Below are positions 7,480 through 15,239 of a stretch of 29,709 bases of DNA, one piece after another. The position numbers were made by a program, and so were the translations under genes. Numbering within the stretch: position 1 is the first letter of the stretch; each line of letters begins with the position of its first letter. Location of the stretch: positions 1 to 29,709 of the IMG/VR virus record IMGVR_UViG_3300030098_002231, one strand, 5' to 3'. The notes beneath the pieces are model-generated. The model was not told the origin of the DNA. It was given only the letters and a program-made list of their open reading frames with translations, and made no database searches. This DNA is from a virus.

Positions 7480-8709
7480 ATGGATTCATTTAAATTAAAA
7501 GAAGAAAGAGCTACCATAATAAGTAATATGGAGGCGATTTTGGATTTTGCTAAATCTGAAGAAAGAGACCTTACTGAGGATGAGCAAAATAACTGGGATG
7601 GTTTTAATACTGAGATAGAAAATATAGATAAAAAAATTACTATAGCAGAAAGACAAGAAGATTTAAATAAGTCTATCGCTGCTAATATCTCAGCTACTAA
7701 ATCCACAAAACAACCAAAAGAATTAAAAAATTATTCGTTCCAAGAGGCTATGAAACAATCAGTTTCAGGGAATCTTTCAGGACTAGTTAAGGAGATGGAT
7801 GCTGAGGCTCGTATGGCACATCCTCACCAAATGTTTAGAGGTATAGCTATACCATCATCAGTACTAGAGCATAGAGCTGCTGTAGCTACTGCTGGTTCTT
7901 CAGCTACTGAGGTCATGTCTTTTACAGACCAATTAGAAGCTAATCTAGTACTAGCATCAGCTGGAGCTAATTTTTATTCTGGTGTAAATGATATGAAATT
8001 TCCTATCGTTTCTAGTATTACATCATCTTGGGTAGCTGAGGATGGAGAGTCTGATGTAGCTGCTAGTGGTAGTACTTCATCTCTTACCTTATCTCCAAAG
8101 AAATTAATTTCTGTTGTAGATATGTCAGCTGAAGCAATGGCTCAAAACGCTGGACTAGAGGGAGCTATTCGTAGAAATATGGCTGCTAGTGTGGCTTCTA
8201 CTTTAGAGACTGCTTTACTTACTGCTGGTAGTGATGATACTAATGCTCCACAGTCTATCTTTACAGATGCTTCAGATGGTTCAGCTGCTGCTACTGGTGT
8301 AACTGCTGCTGATTTTATAACTTTAGAAACTACAGTACTAGGTAATAATGTTCCTTTAGAAGGAGCTAGAATGGCTTATATCTTTGATAAGGATGCTTAT
8401 ACATCAATCCGTACTCTATTACAGACTACTGGTGTAGCTGCTTTATGGAATCCTGAGGATAGGAGATTAAATAACTATTTTGGTTTCTTCAGCACTAATG
8501 TAGGAAATGGTGGAACTGCTGATAAAGCTCATGCTTTATTTGGAGATTTCTCAAAAGTACATATTGCACAATTTGGAGGACTAGATATTTTATTTGACCC
8601 TTACACTAAATCTAGACAAGGTTTAGGCTCAATGGTCGTTACTTCTCTAGTAGATGGTAACGCTGTTCAAAATGATAAAGCCTTTGCTAGTCTTATTGAA
8701 GCAGCGTAA
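7480..8709 (+). CDS. Major capsid protein, HK97 fold
   Basis: This is the main head shell protein, 409 residues. The first 70 or so residues form the charged coiled-coil delta/scaffold domain (SEERDLTEDEQNNWDGFNTEIENIDKKITIAERQEDL), normally removed by the prohead protease encoded just upstream. The mature part has PIVSSITSSWVAEDGESDVAASGSTSSLTLSPKKLISVVDMSAEAM, the typical HK97-family N-arm to A-domain region, and a Gly/Ala-rich C-terminal half. I cannot place the cleavage site exactly; it probably lies between residues 90 and 125. The start has the A-rich AAAATG context, and a strong terminator follows the stop. Confidence 0.93.
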   Translation: MDSFKLKEERATIISNMEAILDFAKSEERDLTEDEQNNWDGFNTEIENIDKKITIAERQEDLNKSIAANISATKSTKQPKELKNYSFQEAMKQSVSGNLSGLVKEMDAEARMAHPHQMFRGIAIPSSVLEHRAAVATAGSSATEVMSFTDQLEANLVLASAGANFYSGVNDMKFPIVSSITSSWVAEDGESDVAASGSTSSLTLSPKKLISVVDMSAEAMAQNAGLEGAIRRNMAASVASTLETALLTAGSDDTNAPQSIFTDASDGSAAATGVTAADFITLETTVLGNNVPLEGARMAYIFDKDAYTSIRTLLQTTGVAALWNPEDRRLNNYFGFFSTNVGNGGTADKAHALFGDFSKVHIAQFGGLDILFDPYTKSRQGLGSMVVTSLVDGNAVQNDKAFASLIEAA

Positions 8710-8730
8710 TAATTATTAATTACATTAATA

Positions 8731-8760
8731 AAGGGGAGGGAAATATCCCTCCCTTTTTTT
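8731..8760 (+). terminator. Intrinsic terminator after the capsid gene
   Basis: GGGAGGG (8734-8740) pairs perfectly with CCCTCCC (8747-8753) around a 6-base loop, extended by A-T/G-T pairs outside, and a T tract begins at 8754. It would make capsid mRNA the most abundant part of the late transcript, with partial read-through into the connector genes. Confidence 0.85.
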
Positions 8761-8772
8761 ATTTATAGAAAA

Positions 8773-9429
8773 ATGGTAAAACTAACTTTACAGGGGTCTT
8801 TACCCTCAGCTACTGATATTATACCAGTATCTACAGCTAAAAATTTTTTAAGAGTAACCCATAGTGGTGATGATACTTTAATAGGTAATCTGATTACTGC
8901 TGCTGTAGAGGTAGCTCAGAATTATACAAATAGTAGATTCTTAGAGACTGAGTATAATTTAACTATGGAAACTTGGACAGATGTCTATGTAAGTAATACT
9001 TATGCTCAAATTTTGACTGATGGAGTAGAAACTATTACAGGTGGATATGTAGGCTTAGATGGTCTATCTCAGATAGTGTTACCTTATGCTCCTTTAGCTA
9101 GTGTTACTCATATTAAGTATTATGACTCAGATAATTCACAACAAACATGGCATACATCAAATTACTCTACTAATACATTTATAAATCAAAAAGGATTTGT
9201 AGAGATAAATAATACTGTAAATACTCCTAGTATTTATAATAGAGCTGATGCTATAGAGATAAGATTTAAGGCTGGATATGGTACGGATGGAGATGATGTA
9301 CCTGAATCTATAAAAACAGCTATCATGCTTATATTAGGATTTATGTATGAAAAAAGAGAGGACTCTGTAAGTAGACTACCCAAGGCATCAGAATACATAT
9401 TAGACCCATATAGATTTAAAACCTATTAA
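8773..9429 (+). CDS. Head-tail connector (gp6-like adaptor)
   Basis: The 218-residue protein has the gp6-like adaptor N-terminus, PVSTAKNFLRVTHSGDDTLIGNLITAAVEVAQNYTNSRFL (about 18-57), and the helical end VPESIKTAIMLILGFMYEKRED (about 177-198) typical of proteins that bind under the portal. The middle is beta-rich and makes it somewhat longer than minimal family members. It starts 63 bases after the capsid gene, behind a terminator, with AAAAATGG start context, and one base separates it from the next gene. Confidence 0.82.
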   Translation: MVKLTLQGSLPSATDIIPVSTAKNFLRVTHSGDDTLIGNLITAAVEVAQNYTNSRFLETEYNLTMETWTDVYVSNTYAQILTDGVETITGGYVGLDGLSQIVLPYAPLASVTHIKYYDSDNSQQTWHTSNYSTNTFINQKGFVEINNTVNTPSIYNRADAIEIRFKAGYGTDGDDVPESIKTAIMLILGFMYEKREDSVSRLPKASEYILDPYRFKTY

Positions 9430-9430
9430 A

Positions 9431-9805
9431 ATGGCTAAGAGTGAATTTTTAAAAGCTGGAGAACTAGATACTCCTATAGATGTATATACTAACACAAGTA
9501 CTCAAAATGAGTTTGGAGAGATAACTAAAAGTAAATCTCTTTTAAAAACTATTTGGGCCAAATTAATGTTAACAGGAACAAAAGGAAACGAAAAAACAGA
9601 GGATGATACAATAAGAGCAGAAAGCAAAGTAAATTTTTTAGTCAGATATGATTCTGATTTACAGATGAATAGCTCTAGTATTTCTCCTGAGAATTATTTT
9701 CAGATTCTTTATGAATCTAAGTACTGGAATGTATCTAGTATGGAAACACTAGGGAGAGGGAAAGGAATTTTAATAAGATGTTATATAACTGATAATACTT
9801 TTTAA
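9431..9805 (+). CDS. Head-closure / head-tail joining protein
   Basis: A 124-residue protein of the phage head-tail joining (SPP1 gp16-like) type: a small beta-barrel beginning with a PIDVYTNTSTQNEFGEITKS pattern, then IWAKLM, and ending in a beta-rich region with YWNVSSMETLGRGKGILIRCYI. The pattern 'x-IDVY... N-E-F-GE... W-A' is characteristic. It sits between the gp6-like adaptor and a gp10-like protein, as in other HK97-type phages. Its stop overlaps the next start (TAATG). Confidence 0.78.
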   Translation: MAKSEFLKAGELDTPIDVYTNTSTQNEFGEITKSKSLLKTIWAKLMLTGTKGNEKTEDDTIRAESKVNFLVRYDSDLQMNSSSISPENYFQILYESKYWNVSSMETLGRGKGILIRCYITDNTF

Positions 9806-10245
9806 TGAGTGCTACTAATAGAAATAGAGCTGTAGATTTAACTTTCTCTAAAAAAGATTTAAGAGATTTAAAATTAGGATTAGATAGGATTAGAGATGAA
9901 TTTACAGCAAAAGGAGCTAATACTAAAATAAATCAGATAGTATACAGAGCTGCTAAACCTATGAGAATGACTGCTAAAAGATTAGCTCCAGTAGATAAAA
10001 CAGGAATACTTAAAAAATCTACAGGAGGCTGGAGAACTAAATCGGGAGTAAGAGTAGGAGCTAACTATAAAGGTAAAGGAAGGAGAGGGGGATGGTATGT
10101 GCATCTAGCTACCTATCCTCATAAAACTAGAGGAGGGGGAATGACTCAAAAAAGTACTCCCTATCTAGCTGATGCCTTTAATCAAACTAAAAACATAGTA
10201 TCAAAAAACATAATAGAAGGAGTTAAATCATTTATAAAATGGTAG
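9805..10245 (+). CDS. HK97 gp10-like tail/neck protein
   Basis: The 146-residue basic protein fits the HK97 gp10 family, which attaches to the neck or tail terminus. Key features are a helical N-terminal stretch (FSKKDLRDLKLGLDRIRDEF), then KPMRMTAKRLAPVDKTGILKKS (about 50-71), the family's signature 'A...AP.dTG.L..S', and a GWYVHLATYPHKTRGG block, followed by a C-terminal helix. The order (adaptor, closure, gp10, tail completion) supports the call. It overlaps the next gene by seven bases. Confidence 0.82.
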   Translation: MSATNRNRAVDLTFSKKDLRDLKLGLDRIRDEFTAKGANTKINQIVYRAAKPMRMTAKRLAPVDKTGILKKSTGGWRTKSGVRVGANYKGKGRRGGWYVHLATYPHKTRGGGMTQKSTPYLADAFNQTKNIVSKNIIEGVKSFIKW

Positions 10246-11777
10246 GTCAGGCTTTAAAGTGGATGCTTACTGGATATGGTACTGATGGATATAATCCTCA
10301 GTATGATATATATAATTTTATAGGTAGTAATATCTATCCTAATATAATACCTCAGAATGTAAGCTATCCAGCTCTAACATATAAAATAGATAGAACTTAT
10401 CCTGATAGAGTAAAAGGTAGTAGACCTTTAGATAATAGAGTATCTGTAGAAATAGATATAAGAGATAGTAATTATTCTGTAGTAAGTCAGCTATCTACCT
10501 TAGTTATAAATCAATTACATAGATATAAAAATACATATAATAGTAATGACTCTGATGGTATAGGATATGGTACTACAGAAGGCAGTAATAAATATGGTAG
10601 ATTTGCTCCAGCTAGTACTGGAGTGATTCAGTATGTGGGTGGTTTACAGATTCAGTATTTATCTTTTGATAATTTATTAGAGACTTATGATGATAAATTA
10701 GATATATATACTAATACTTTAGTATTTGATATGATGTTTGTAGAAGACCCTAGTATATGGGGAGCTGATATGATGTTAAAATTAGAGGACTTAAATTTAA
10801 TGTCTACTAATGTGGGGGGTAGTGATGACCCATTATATACTCAGCCTATAGCTCTAAATCAGGGGGTAAATTATTTATTCACTCCCTGTGTGTTTTCAGA
10901 TACTGATAATGTGGAGAGCAGTACTCTAGATGGTATTTATGAGAATTTTAATGACCCATCAGGCACAAGTAATACTAATAGACCTACTTTAAAAGTAAGT
11001 GCTAATAATCCTCCTAAATATAATCAGCAGAATTATTTAGAGTTTTCATCTAGTCAGTATTTATTGTCCTCTAATGCCTCTGATAGATTAGCGAGAAAAT
11101 ATAAAGAATTAACTTTTTTTAGTGTAGTAGAATTACCATCATCTTATAATACTGCTAAAGGTTCATCTATTGTTTTTAAGAGAGATAGTACTTCAGATAG
11201 TAGTGGAGGAGTTTATGTTTTTACTGATTTAACAGGAGACCCTAGTACTACTGGGACTTGTACTTTTTATGGAGGAGCTATTTTTTTAGATGATGATGGA
11301 GCTGGAGGAGAAACTCATAAGGGAGTGGAGATGATTAGTGGTATAATATCATGGCCCTTTATAGGATTAAATGAGGATTTAAGTATGGAAAATCCATTTT
11401 ATTTTTCTTTTAATGTAAAAAGAGATGATGATGATTCTAATAAAGTTACAGGCACTTATGAGTGGATTACTTCTTCTGACCTTGCTTTAGAGGGGTCAAC
11501 GACTACCTCTCTAGGAGGAGATAGGAATCATTATGCAAGTTATACAGGTACTTCATCATCAGGATTTCCTGAGTATTTTTTTAATTTTGAGAGTTTACAT
11601 AGTGATATATCATCTTATGATACTAATGGAGCTGGTACTATAAATTTAAATGATGCTGTAAATATATATGACTGTACTCTAGTTCCTGAATATATTACTA
11701 TGGGAGATAATAGATATAATCAGATAAAACAATATATACTAACTAAACATAATTTATATCAAAGAGTTACGAATTGA
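10239..11777 (+). CDS. Tail-completion protein (DUF3168-like) fused to a lectin-like domain, copy 1
   Basis: The N-terminal part (about 1-175) resembles DUF3168 tail-terminator proteins: MVGQALKWMLT, then NIYPNIIPQNVSYPALTYKID and DSNYSVVSQLSTLVINQL. These are usually about 120-150 residues and cap the tail tube. Here the chain runs on to 512 residues. The extra part (about 210-512) looks like a concanavalin A/LamG-type beta sandwich: NYLEFSSSQYL (265-275), FFSVVELP, and a final IYDCTLVPEY... RYNQIKQYILTKHNL, the ending typical of such lectin domains. A second gene of the same design follows with a four-base overlap. The lectin domain may decorate the neck and bind carbohydrate; this is inferred. 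Not seen: catalytic motifs. Confidence 0.72.
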   Translation: MVGQALKWMLTGYGTDGYNPQYDIYNFIGSNIYPNIIPQNVSYPALTYKIDRTYPDRVKGSRPLDNRVSVEIDIRDSNYSVVSQLSTLVINQLHRYKNTYNSNDSDGIGYGTTEGSNKYGRFAPASTGVIQYVGGLQIQYLSFDNLLETYDDKLDIYTNTLVFDMMFVEDPSIWGADMMLKLEDLNLMSTNVGGSDDPLYTQPIALNQGVNYLFTPCVFSDTDNVESSTLDGIYENFNDPSGTSNTNRPTLKVSANNPPKYNQQNYLEFSSSQYLLSSNASDRLARKYKELTFFSVVELPSSYNTAKGSSIVFKRDSTSDSSGGVYVFTDLTGDPSTTGTCTFYGGAIFLDDDGAGGETHKGVEMISGIISWPFIGLNEDLSMENPFYFSFNVKRDDDDSNKVTGTYEWITSSDLALEGSTTTSLGGDRNHYASYTGTSSSGFPEYFFNFESLHSDISSYDTNGAGTINLNDAVNIYDCTLVPEYITMGDNRYNQIKQYILTKHNLYQRVTN

Positions 11778-13225
11778 TAGGGAAAGCTATACATAAAATG
11801 TTAACTGAGAAAATCTCTACTTTATCAAGTGGAGGGGTTTACCCTTTAGTAATACCTCAAAATGCTATAGGGGGTACTACTAAATATCCAGCTTTAGTAT
11901 ATAATCAATATAATGAATATGAATCCTCTAAAGATTCTGAACCTAATATGAGTTACTGTCAGCTATCGCTACAGATTATCTCTGATAGTTATAAAACCAT
12001 GGATGAGGTAGGTAATCAAGTTAGAGACTTATTAGACCATTATGAGGATAAAAGTACTGAGGGTTTATTTAGTGTGCCTAATTATACTGATAATGGTTAT
12101 GTACATAACTTTATAAATAATATAGATATTCAAAATATATTTTATACTGACCAAGAGGATGAGTATTATGAGAAACTCAATCTATTTACTAGGAGGATAG
12201 AGTATGATATTTATTATTATGATAATATAGGGAAATTTAGCTATAATCAAAAAAACTCTGATAATTATACTCCTACTAATCCTCTAGCTTTATATTATGA
12301 TTTTACAGCTAAAGGATTAATGAGAAAATCATCAGGGGCAGCTATTAATTACCATACAAAAATAACTAATAATACAGATGTAGACTATGTATTTAATAAA
12401 CTAGGAATAGTAAAAGACTTATCTTATAATACTATTACTACTACAAATGATACTTTTTATGAGTATTTACAATCAGGAAGGTCTCAGGCTGGATTTAGAC
12501 CTACTTATAAAGATGGCTTAACTGCTAGTACTTTACCCTTTTTAGAGTTTAGTAATTATGACTCTTTGGAGGTGGTTTCATCTACCTCTGCTCTGCCTAG
12601 TCAGTTTGTATTACCTTTTGGAGCTATGATTATTTATGTATACAAACCTATAGGAACAGGTTCAGAAAATTATTTACTAGGGTCTAAAAGTGAAACAGAG
12701 GATTTAAGACCTTTAATTTTATCTCATAAAAAGGTAGGAGATGATATTACTTTACATTTTAAACCTAATGGAATAACTTTTGATGATTCATCATCTGAGA
12801 GAACTTTAATAAGTTCTACAGATTCAACTAACTATTGGGATGCTGATTATCATTTTTTTTGCTTATCTTTGGGGGGTAGTAAGCAATATACTGGAGGCAG
12901 TTATAATCAGGTAGGATGGTATGAGTATTTTAACTCAAATTATAATCCTAAACTCACTACAGGACAAATACTAAAAAATAATCTTATAACAGGTAACACA
13001 GATAATCTAGATAATGATACGAATAATAATTTTTATCTATCTAGAATAGGTCAAAGGTCAGGAGATGCGACAGGGGAATTTAGAGTATATGAGCTGTTAT
13101 TATTTATACCTAATGAAGCTCAGACTCATAACATAGATGCAGATGCTGCTCCCTTCCAGCCTACAGATATAATATATAAAAAGGTAAAAGATTATATATA
13201 TAATAAATATGAATTATTAAAATAA
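11774..13225 (+). CDS. Tail-completion protein fused to a lectin-like domain, copy 2
   Basis: This is a diverged paralogue of the gene just upstream, 483 residues. The N-termini align as MVGQALKWMLT / MIGKAIHKMLT, then YPNIIPQN / YPLVIPQN and YPALTY / YPALVY, which also supports the TTG start at 11774. The C-terminal part (about 165-483) again resembles a lectin-like beta sandwich, with LPFLEFSNYDSLEVV, a GEFRVYELLLFIPNE strand pair and the closing IIYKKVKDYIYNKYELL helix. The two copies differ strongly between these anchors, so the duplication is old or the domains were exchanged. One copy may serve as tail terminator while the other became a neck decoration; which is which cannot be told. 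Confidence 0.7.
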   Translation: MIGKAIHKMLTEKISTLSSGGVYPLVIPQNAIGGTTKYPALVYNQYNEYESSKDSEPNMSYCQLSLQIISDSYKTMDEVGNQVRDLLDHYEDKSTEGLFSVPNYTDNGYVHNFINNIDIQNIFYTDQEDEYYEKLNLFTRRIEYDIYYYDNIGKFSYNQKNSDNYTPTNPLALYYDFTAKGLMRKSSGAAINYHTKITNNTDVDYVFNKLGIVKDLSYNTITTTNDTFYEYLQSGRSQAGFRPTYKDGLTASTLPFLEFSNYDSLEVVSSTSALPSQFVLPFGAMIIYVYKPIGTGSENYLLGSKSETEDLRPLILSHKKVGDDITLHFKPNGITFDDSSSERTLISSTDSTNYWDADYHFFCLSLGGSKQYTGGSYNQVGWYEYFNSNYNPKLTTGQILKNNLITGNTDNLDNDTNNNFYLSRIGQRSGDATGEFRVYELLLFIPNEAQTHNIDADAAPFQPTDIIYKKVKDYIYNKYELLK

Positions 13226-13230
13226 TTAGT

Positions 13231-13464
13231 ATGCGAGTAAAACAATATAGAGTAAGATTAATAAAAGATAAAGGGCCTTATAGTACAGGCGAAATGTATG
13301 GGCCTGTAGATATAGTAGGGTATAAGAGTCTATATGAGGCTGGATATATTAATGACTATCTAGGATTAATAGAAACTAAAAAAGCAGAAACTAAAAAAGC
13401 AGAAACTAAAAAAGCAGAAACTAAAAAAGAGGAAACAAAAAAAGAGGAAACAAAAGAAAAATAA
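13231..13464 (+). CDS. Small structural-region protein with a KKAET repeat tail
   Basis: 77 residues, not recognised as a family. The first 47 residues form a compact, mixed segment (MRVKQYRVRLIKDKGPYSTGEMYGPVDIVGYKSLYEAGYINDYLG by pattern a small beta domain with a short helix). The last 30 residues are six near-identical ETKKA/ETKKE units. Position between tail completion and tail tube suggests a minor neck or tail component. The repeat tail is highly charged and probably a helix or a disordered tether. Its start codon lies five bases after the preceding stop. Confidence 0.7.
   Translation: MRVKQYRVRLIKDKGPYSTGEMYGPVDIVGYKSLYEAGYINDYLGLIETKKAETKKAETKKAETKKEETKKEETKEK
13372..13461 (+). repeat. 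15-base tandem repeat inside the 77-residue gene
   Basis: Six consecutive 15-base units, GAAACTAAAAAAGCA for the first three and slightly diverged after that, encode ETKKA and ETKKE. Near-identity at DNA level indicates recent copy-number change by slippage, while the frame is kept because the unit is a multiple of three. Confidence 0.9.
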
Positions 13465-13491
13465 TAAATAATAATTTTAAAATTAAAATAA

Positions 13492-13998
13492 ATGGCTACA
13501 ATAATTAACGGGACTGGTATGGTTATAAAGGTAGATAATGCTAATTTAACATACAATACAGTTACAACTGAAGACCCCCCTAATGCTACAATAGCTACAC
13601 CATCCTCCTTAGGAACTCTAACTGCTATAGCAGCAGCTACATCTTGTACAGTATCTATAACAGTAGATACTTTAGAGGTAACAGATAAGGAGTCTAATGA
13701 CCGAAAAGAATTTATAGGTTTAGCGACTTCATGGACTATGGATGCTGAGGTATTTTATAATGAGGGAGGTAGTGATAAAAATATGGGTACTTTATTTGAT
13801 ATGGCTTATGGTGATTCTACAGCCTCACAAAATGGAGTAACTCAATATCCTACTCCTATATATGTACAATTTGATGGAGGAGATGATGAGTATGGAGGAT
13901 ATGGATATATCTCTAGTATTAGTGCTACTGGTGGTACTGAGGATGCTGGTACTTATTCTATAAGTATTCAGGGTACAGGAGTTTTAGATAAATCATAA
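13492..13998 (+). CDS. Major tail (tube) protein, copy 1
   Basis: The 168-residue protein fits the TP901-1-type major tail protein family, which polymerises into the tail tube. Visible pattern: an N-terminal strand (NGTGMVIKVDN), ATSCTVSITVDTLEVTDKESNDRKEFIGLATSWTMDAEVFY (about 49-89), the central 'T-K-S-D-x-x-K-x-F-I... SW-x-x-x-x-E-x-F' signature, and the closing GGYGYISSISATGGTEDAGTYSISIQGTG. It carries an insertion of about ten residues near the N-terminus (TVTTEDPPNATIATPSSLG) compared with copy 2. The neighbours, tail completion upstream and tail chaperone downstream, support the call. Confidence 0.82.
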   Translation: MATIINGTGMVIKVDNANLTYNTVTTEDPPNATIATPSSLGTLTAIAAATSCTVSITVDTLEVTDKESNDRKEFIGLATSWTMDAEVFYNEGGSDKNMGTLFDMAYGDSTASQNGVTQYPTPIYVQFDGGDDEYGGYGYISSISATGGTEDAGTYSISIQGTGVLDKS

Positions 13999-14034
13999 TA
14001 AAATAAATGTTTAATAATAATAAAATAGATAAAA

Positions 14035-14499
14035 ATGGCTGTTAAAACAATTTCAGGGAGTGATTTAGTAGTATCTTTAGACTTATCAGATGACCCAGCT
14101 AATCATAATGATGTGGTCGCTGTAGGTGGAGCTACTAATTGCACAATCAATTTAACTCAGGAGATGATAGAGACCACAAACAAGGACTCAGGTGGTAAGA
14201 AAGACTTTATAAATGGGGTTACTAGCTGGAGTTTAGATGTGGAGGCTTTCTATACGGATGGTACTGCTGATAACATGGCTGGAGAGACTAATAGACCTAG
14301 TACTCTATATGATGCTCTGACCAATGGTTATCTGATTGCAGTTAAGTTTTTTACTGCTACAGGTGTTACTGGTACAAAAAAGTATCAGGGATGGGGTTAT
14401 ATAACTAATGTTACTAATACTGGTACTGTCGGAGAGTGGGGAGTATATAGTGTAAGTATTCAAGGTACTGGTAACTTTAATATGACTACAGCAGTATAA
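14035..14499 (+). CDS. Major tail (tube) protein, copy 2
   Basis: This 154-residue paralogue of the preceding gene keeps the same signature: ATNCTINLTQEMIETTNKDSGGKKDFINGVTSWSLDVEAFY (about 33-73), then GWGYITNVTNTGTVGEWGVYSVSIQGTG at the end. The shared SW-x-x-D-x-E-x-FY and Y-S-(I/V)-SIQGTG motifs leave little doubt of common descent. One copy may form the tube and the other a minor or decorated ring, or the tube may be mixed. It follows copy 1 after 36 bases, and 57 bases of AT-only hairpin-prone DNA follow it. Confidence 0.8.
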   Translation: MAVKTISGSDLVVSLDLSDDPANHNDVVAVGGATNCTINLTQEMIETTNKDSGGKKDFINGVTSWSLDVEAFYTDGTADNMAGETNRPSTLYDALTNGYLIAVKFFTATGVTGTKKYQGWGYITNVTNTGTVGEWGVYSVSIQGTGNFNMTTAV

Positions 14500-14556
14500 T
14501 ACAGGTAGTATAATAATTTTAATTTTTGTTTATATTTAAATAAAATTTTAATTATT

Positions 14557-14901
14557 ATGACAAAAAACAAAACGATAGCAATAGGTAAAGAGGTTAGACC
14601 TATACATTATGGATTTGCTGCTCTAGGGGAGTGGTGTGATATGACTGGCACATCTTTAGAGGATTTAGGTTCTATAGGTAAAAATTTAGGCTTAACTGCT
14701 GCAATCCAACTCATCTACTGTGGATTAAAACATGGAGCAAGGAGAAATAAAGAGGATTTTAATTATACTCATTATGATGTAGGAGACTGGATAGATGATG
14801 AGGGGATGGAGGTTTTTAATGAATGTATGGAGATTTTTAGTGATTCTCTATCTAAGTTAAATCCTAAAGAGGAGGAAAAAAAAAAGAAGGGGGAGAAATA
14901 G
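14557..14901 (+). CDS. Tail assembly chaperone, short form (gpG-like)
   Basis: The 114-residue protein occupies the position of lambda gpG between tail-tube and tape-measure genes. It is mostly helical (YGFAALGEWCDMTGTSLEDLGSIGKNLGLTAAIQLIYCGLKHGARR) and ends in a charged tail (KEEEKKKKGEK) encoded by the slippery region. Chaperones of this type coat the tape measure during tail assembly and are absent from the virion. A fraction of ribosomes should slip back one base at 14880-14886 and continue into the next frame, giving a 227-residue gpGT-like fusion that ends at 15239. Confidence 0.82.
   Translation: MTKNKTIAIGKEVRPIHYGFAALGEWCDMTGTSLEDLGSIGKNLGLTAAIQLIYCGLKHGARRNKEDFNYTHYDVGDWIDDEGMEVFNECMEIFSDSLSKLNPKEEEKKKKGEK
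14880..14886 (+). promoter_or_regulatory. Programmed -1 frameshift site (A AAA AAG)
   Basis: The heptamer A_AAA_AAG lies in the right phase of the chaperone frame (codons AAA 14881-14883 and AAG 14884-14886), 13 bases before its stop codon. A -1 slip joins directly to the downstream open frame with no stop in between. A purine block GAGGAGG (14869-14875) just upstream resembles the internal Shine-Dalgarno stimulator of dnaX. A pyrimidine block (14907-14921, TCTCCTCCTCCCTCT) downstream could pair with GGGGGAG (14889-14895) or with the upstream purines to form a stimulatory structure. Confidence 0.85.
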
Positions 14902-15239
14902 ATGACTCTCCTCCTCCCTCTTTGGAGAAATTAATGGGATTAGCTATTGGCTTTCTTAATATGTCCTTGGATGAGTTTTGGGATTTTACTCCTAGACAGC
15001 TACAGATAAAATTAGATGCTAGGAGAGAGTATGAGGACTTATTACAGAGGTTTGAGTGGGAGAGGGTTAGATTTCAAACGACTGCTCTCATAAATAAAGA
15101 TAGAAAAAGGAGAGACCAAATTAAGCAAACCGATTTAATTAAATTTGACTGGGAGAAAGGTAGTGCTATTAAAAACAGGGAAGAAGAAAGAAAAAAGGCT
15201 CTTTATTTAATAGAAAAAGAAAAAAGAAAAAATAAATAA
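14886..15239 (+). CDS. Tail assembly chaperone, frameshift extension (gpT-like part)
   Basis: This frame is the C-terminal extension of the gpGT-like protein. After the slip it reads EGGEIDDSPPPSLEKLMGLAIGFLNM and continues for 117 residues. There is no good start codon of its own: the first candidates are TTG at 14922 and ATG at 14934, both without the usual A-rich leader. SLDEFWDFTPRQLQIKLDARREYEDLLQRFEWERVRFQTTALINKDRKRR is the typical content of the T part, with the W-x-x-TP-x-x-L pattern. The C-terminus is strongly basic. The stop overlaps the tape-measure start (TAATG), as in other siphoviruses. Confidence 0.83.
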   Translation, partial: EGGEIDDSPPPSLEKLMGLAIGFLNMSLDEFWDFTPRQLQIKLDARREYEDLLQRFEWERVRFQTTALINKDRKRRDQIKQTDLIKFDWEKGSAIKNREEERKKALYLIEKEKRKNK

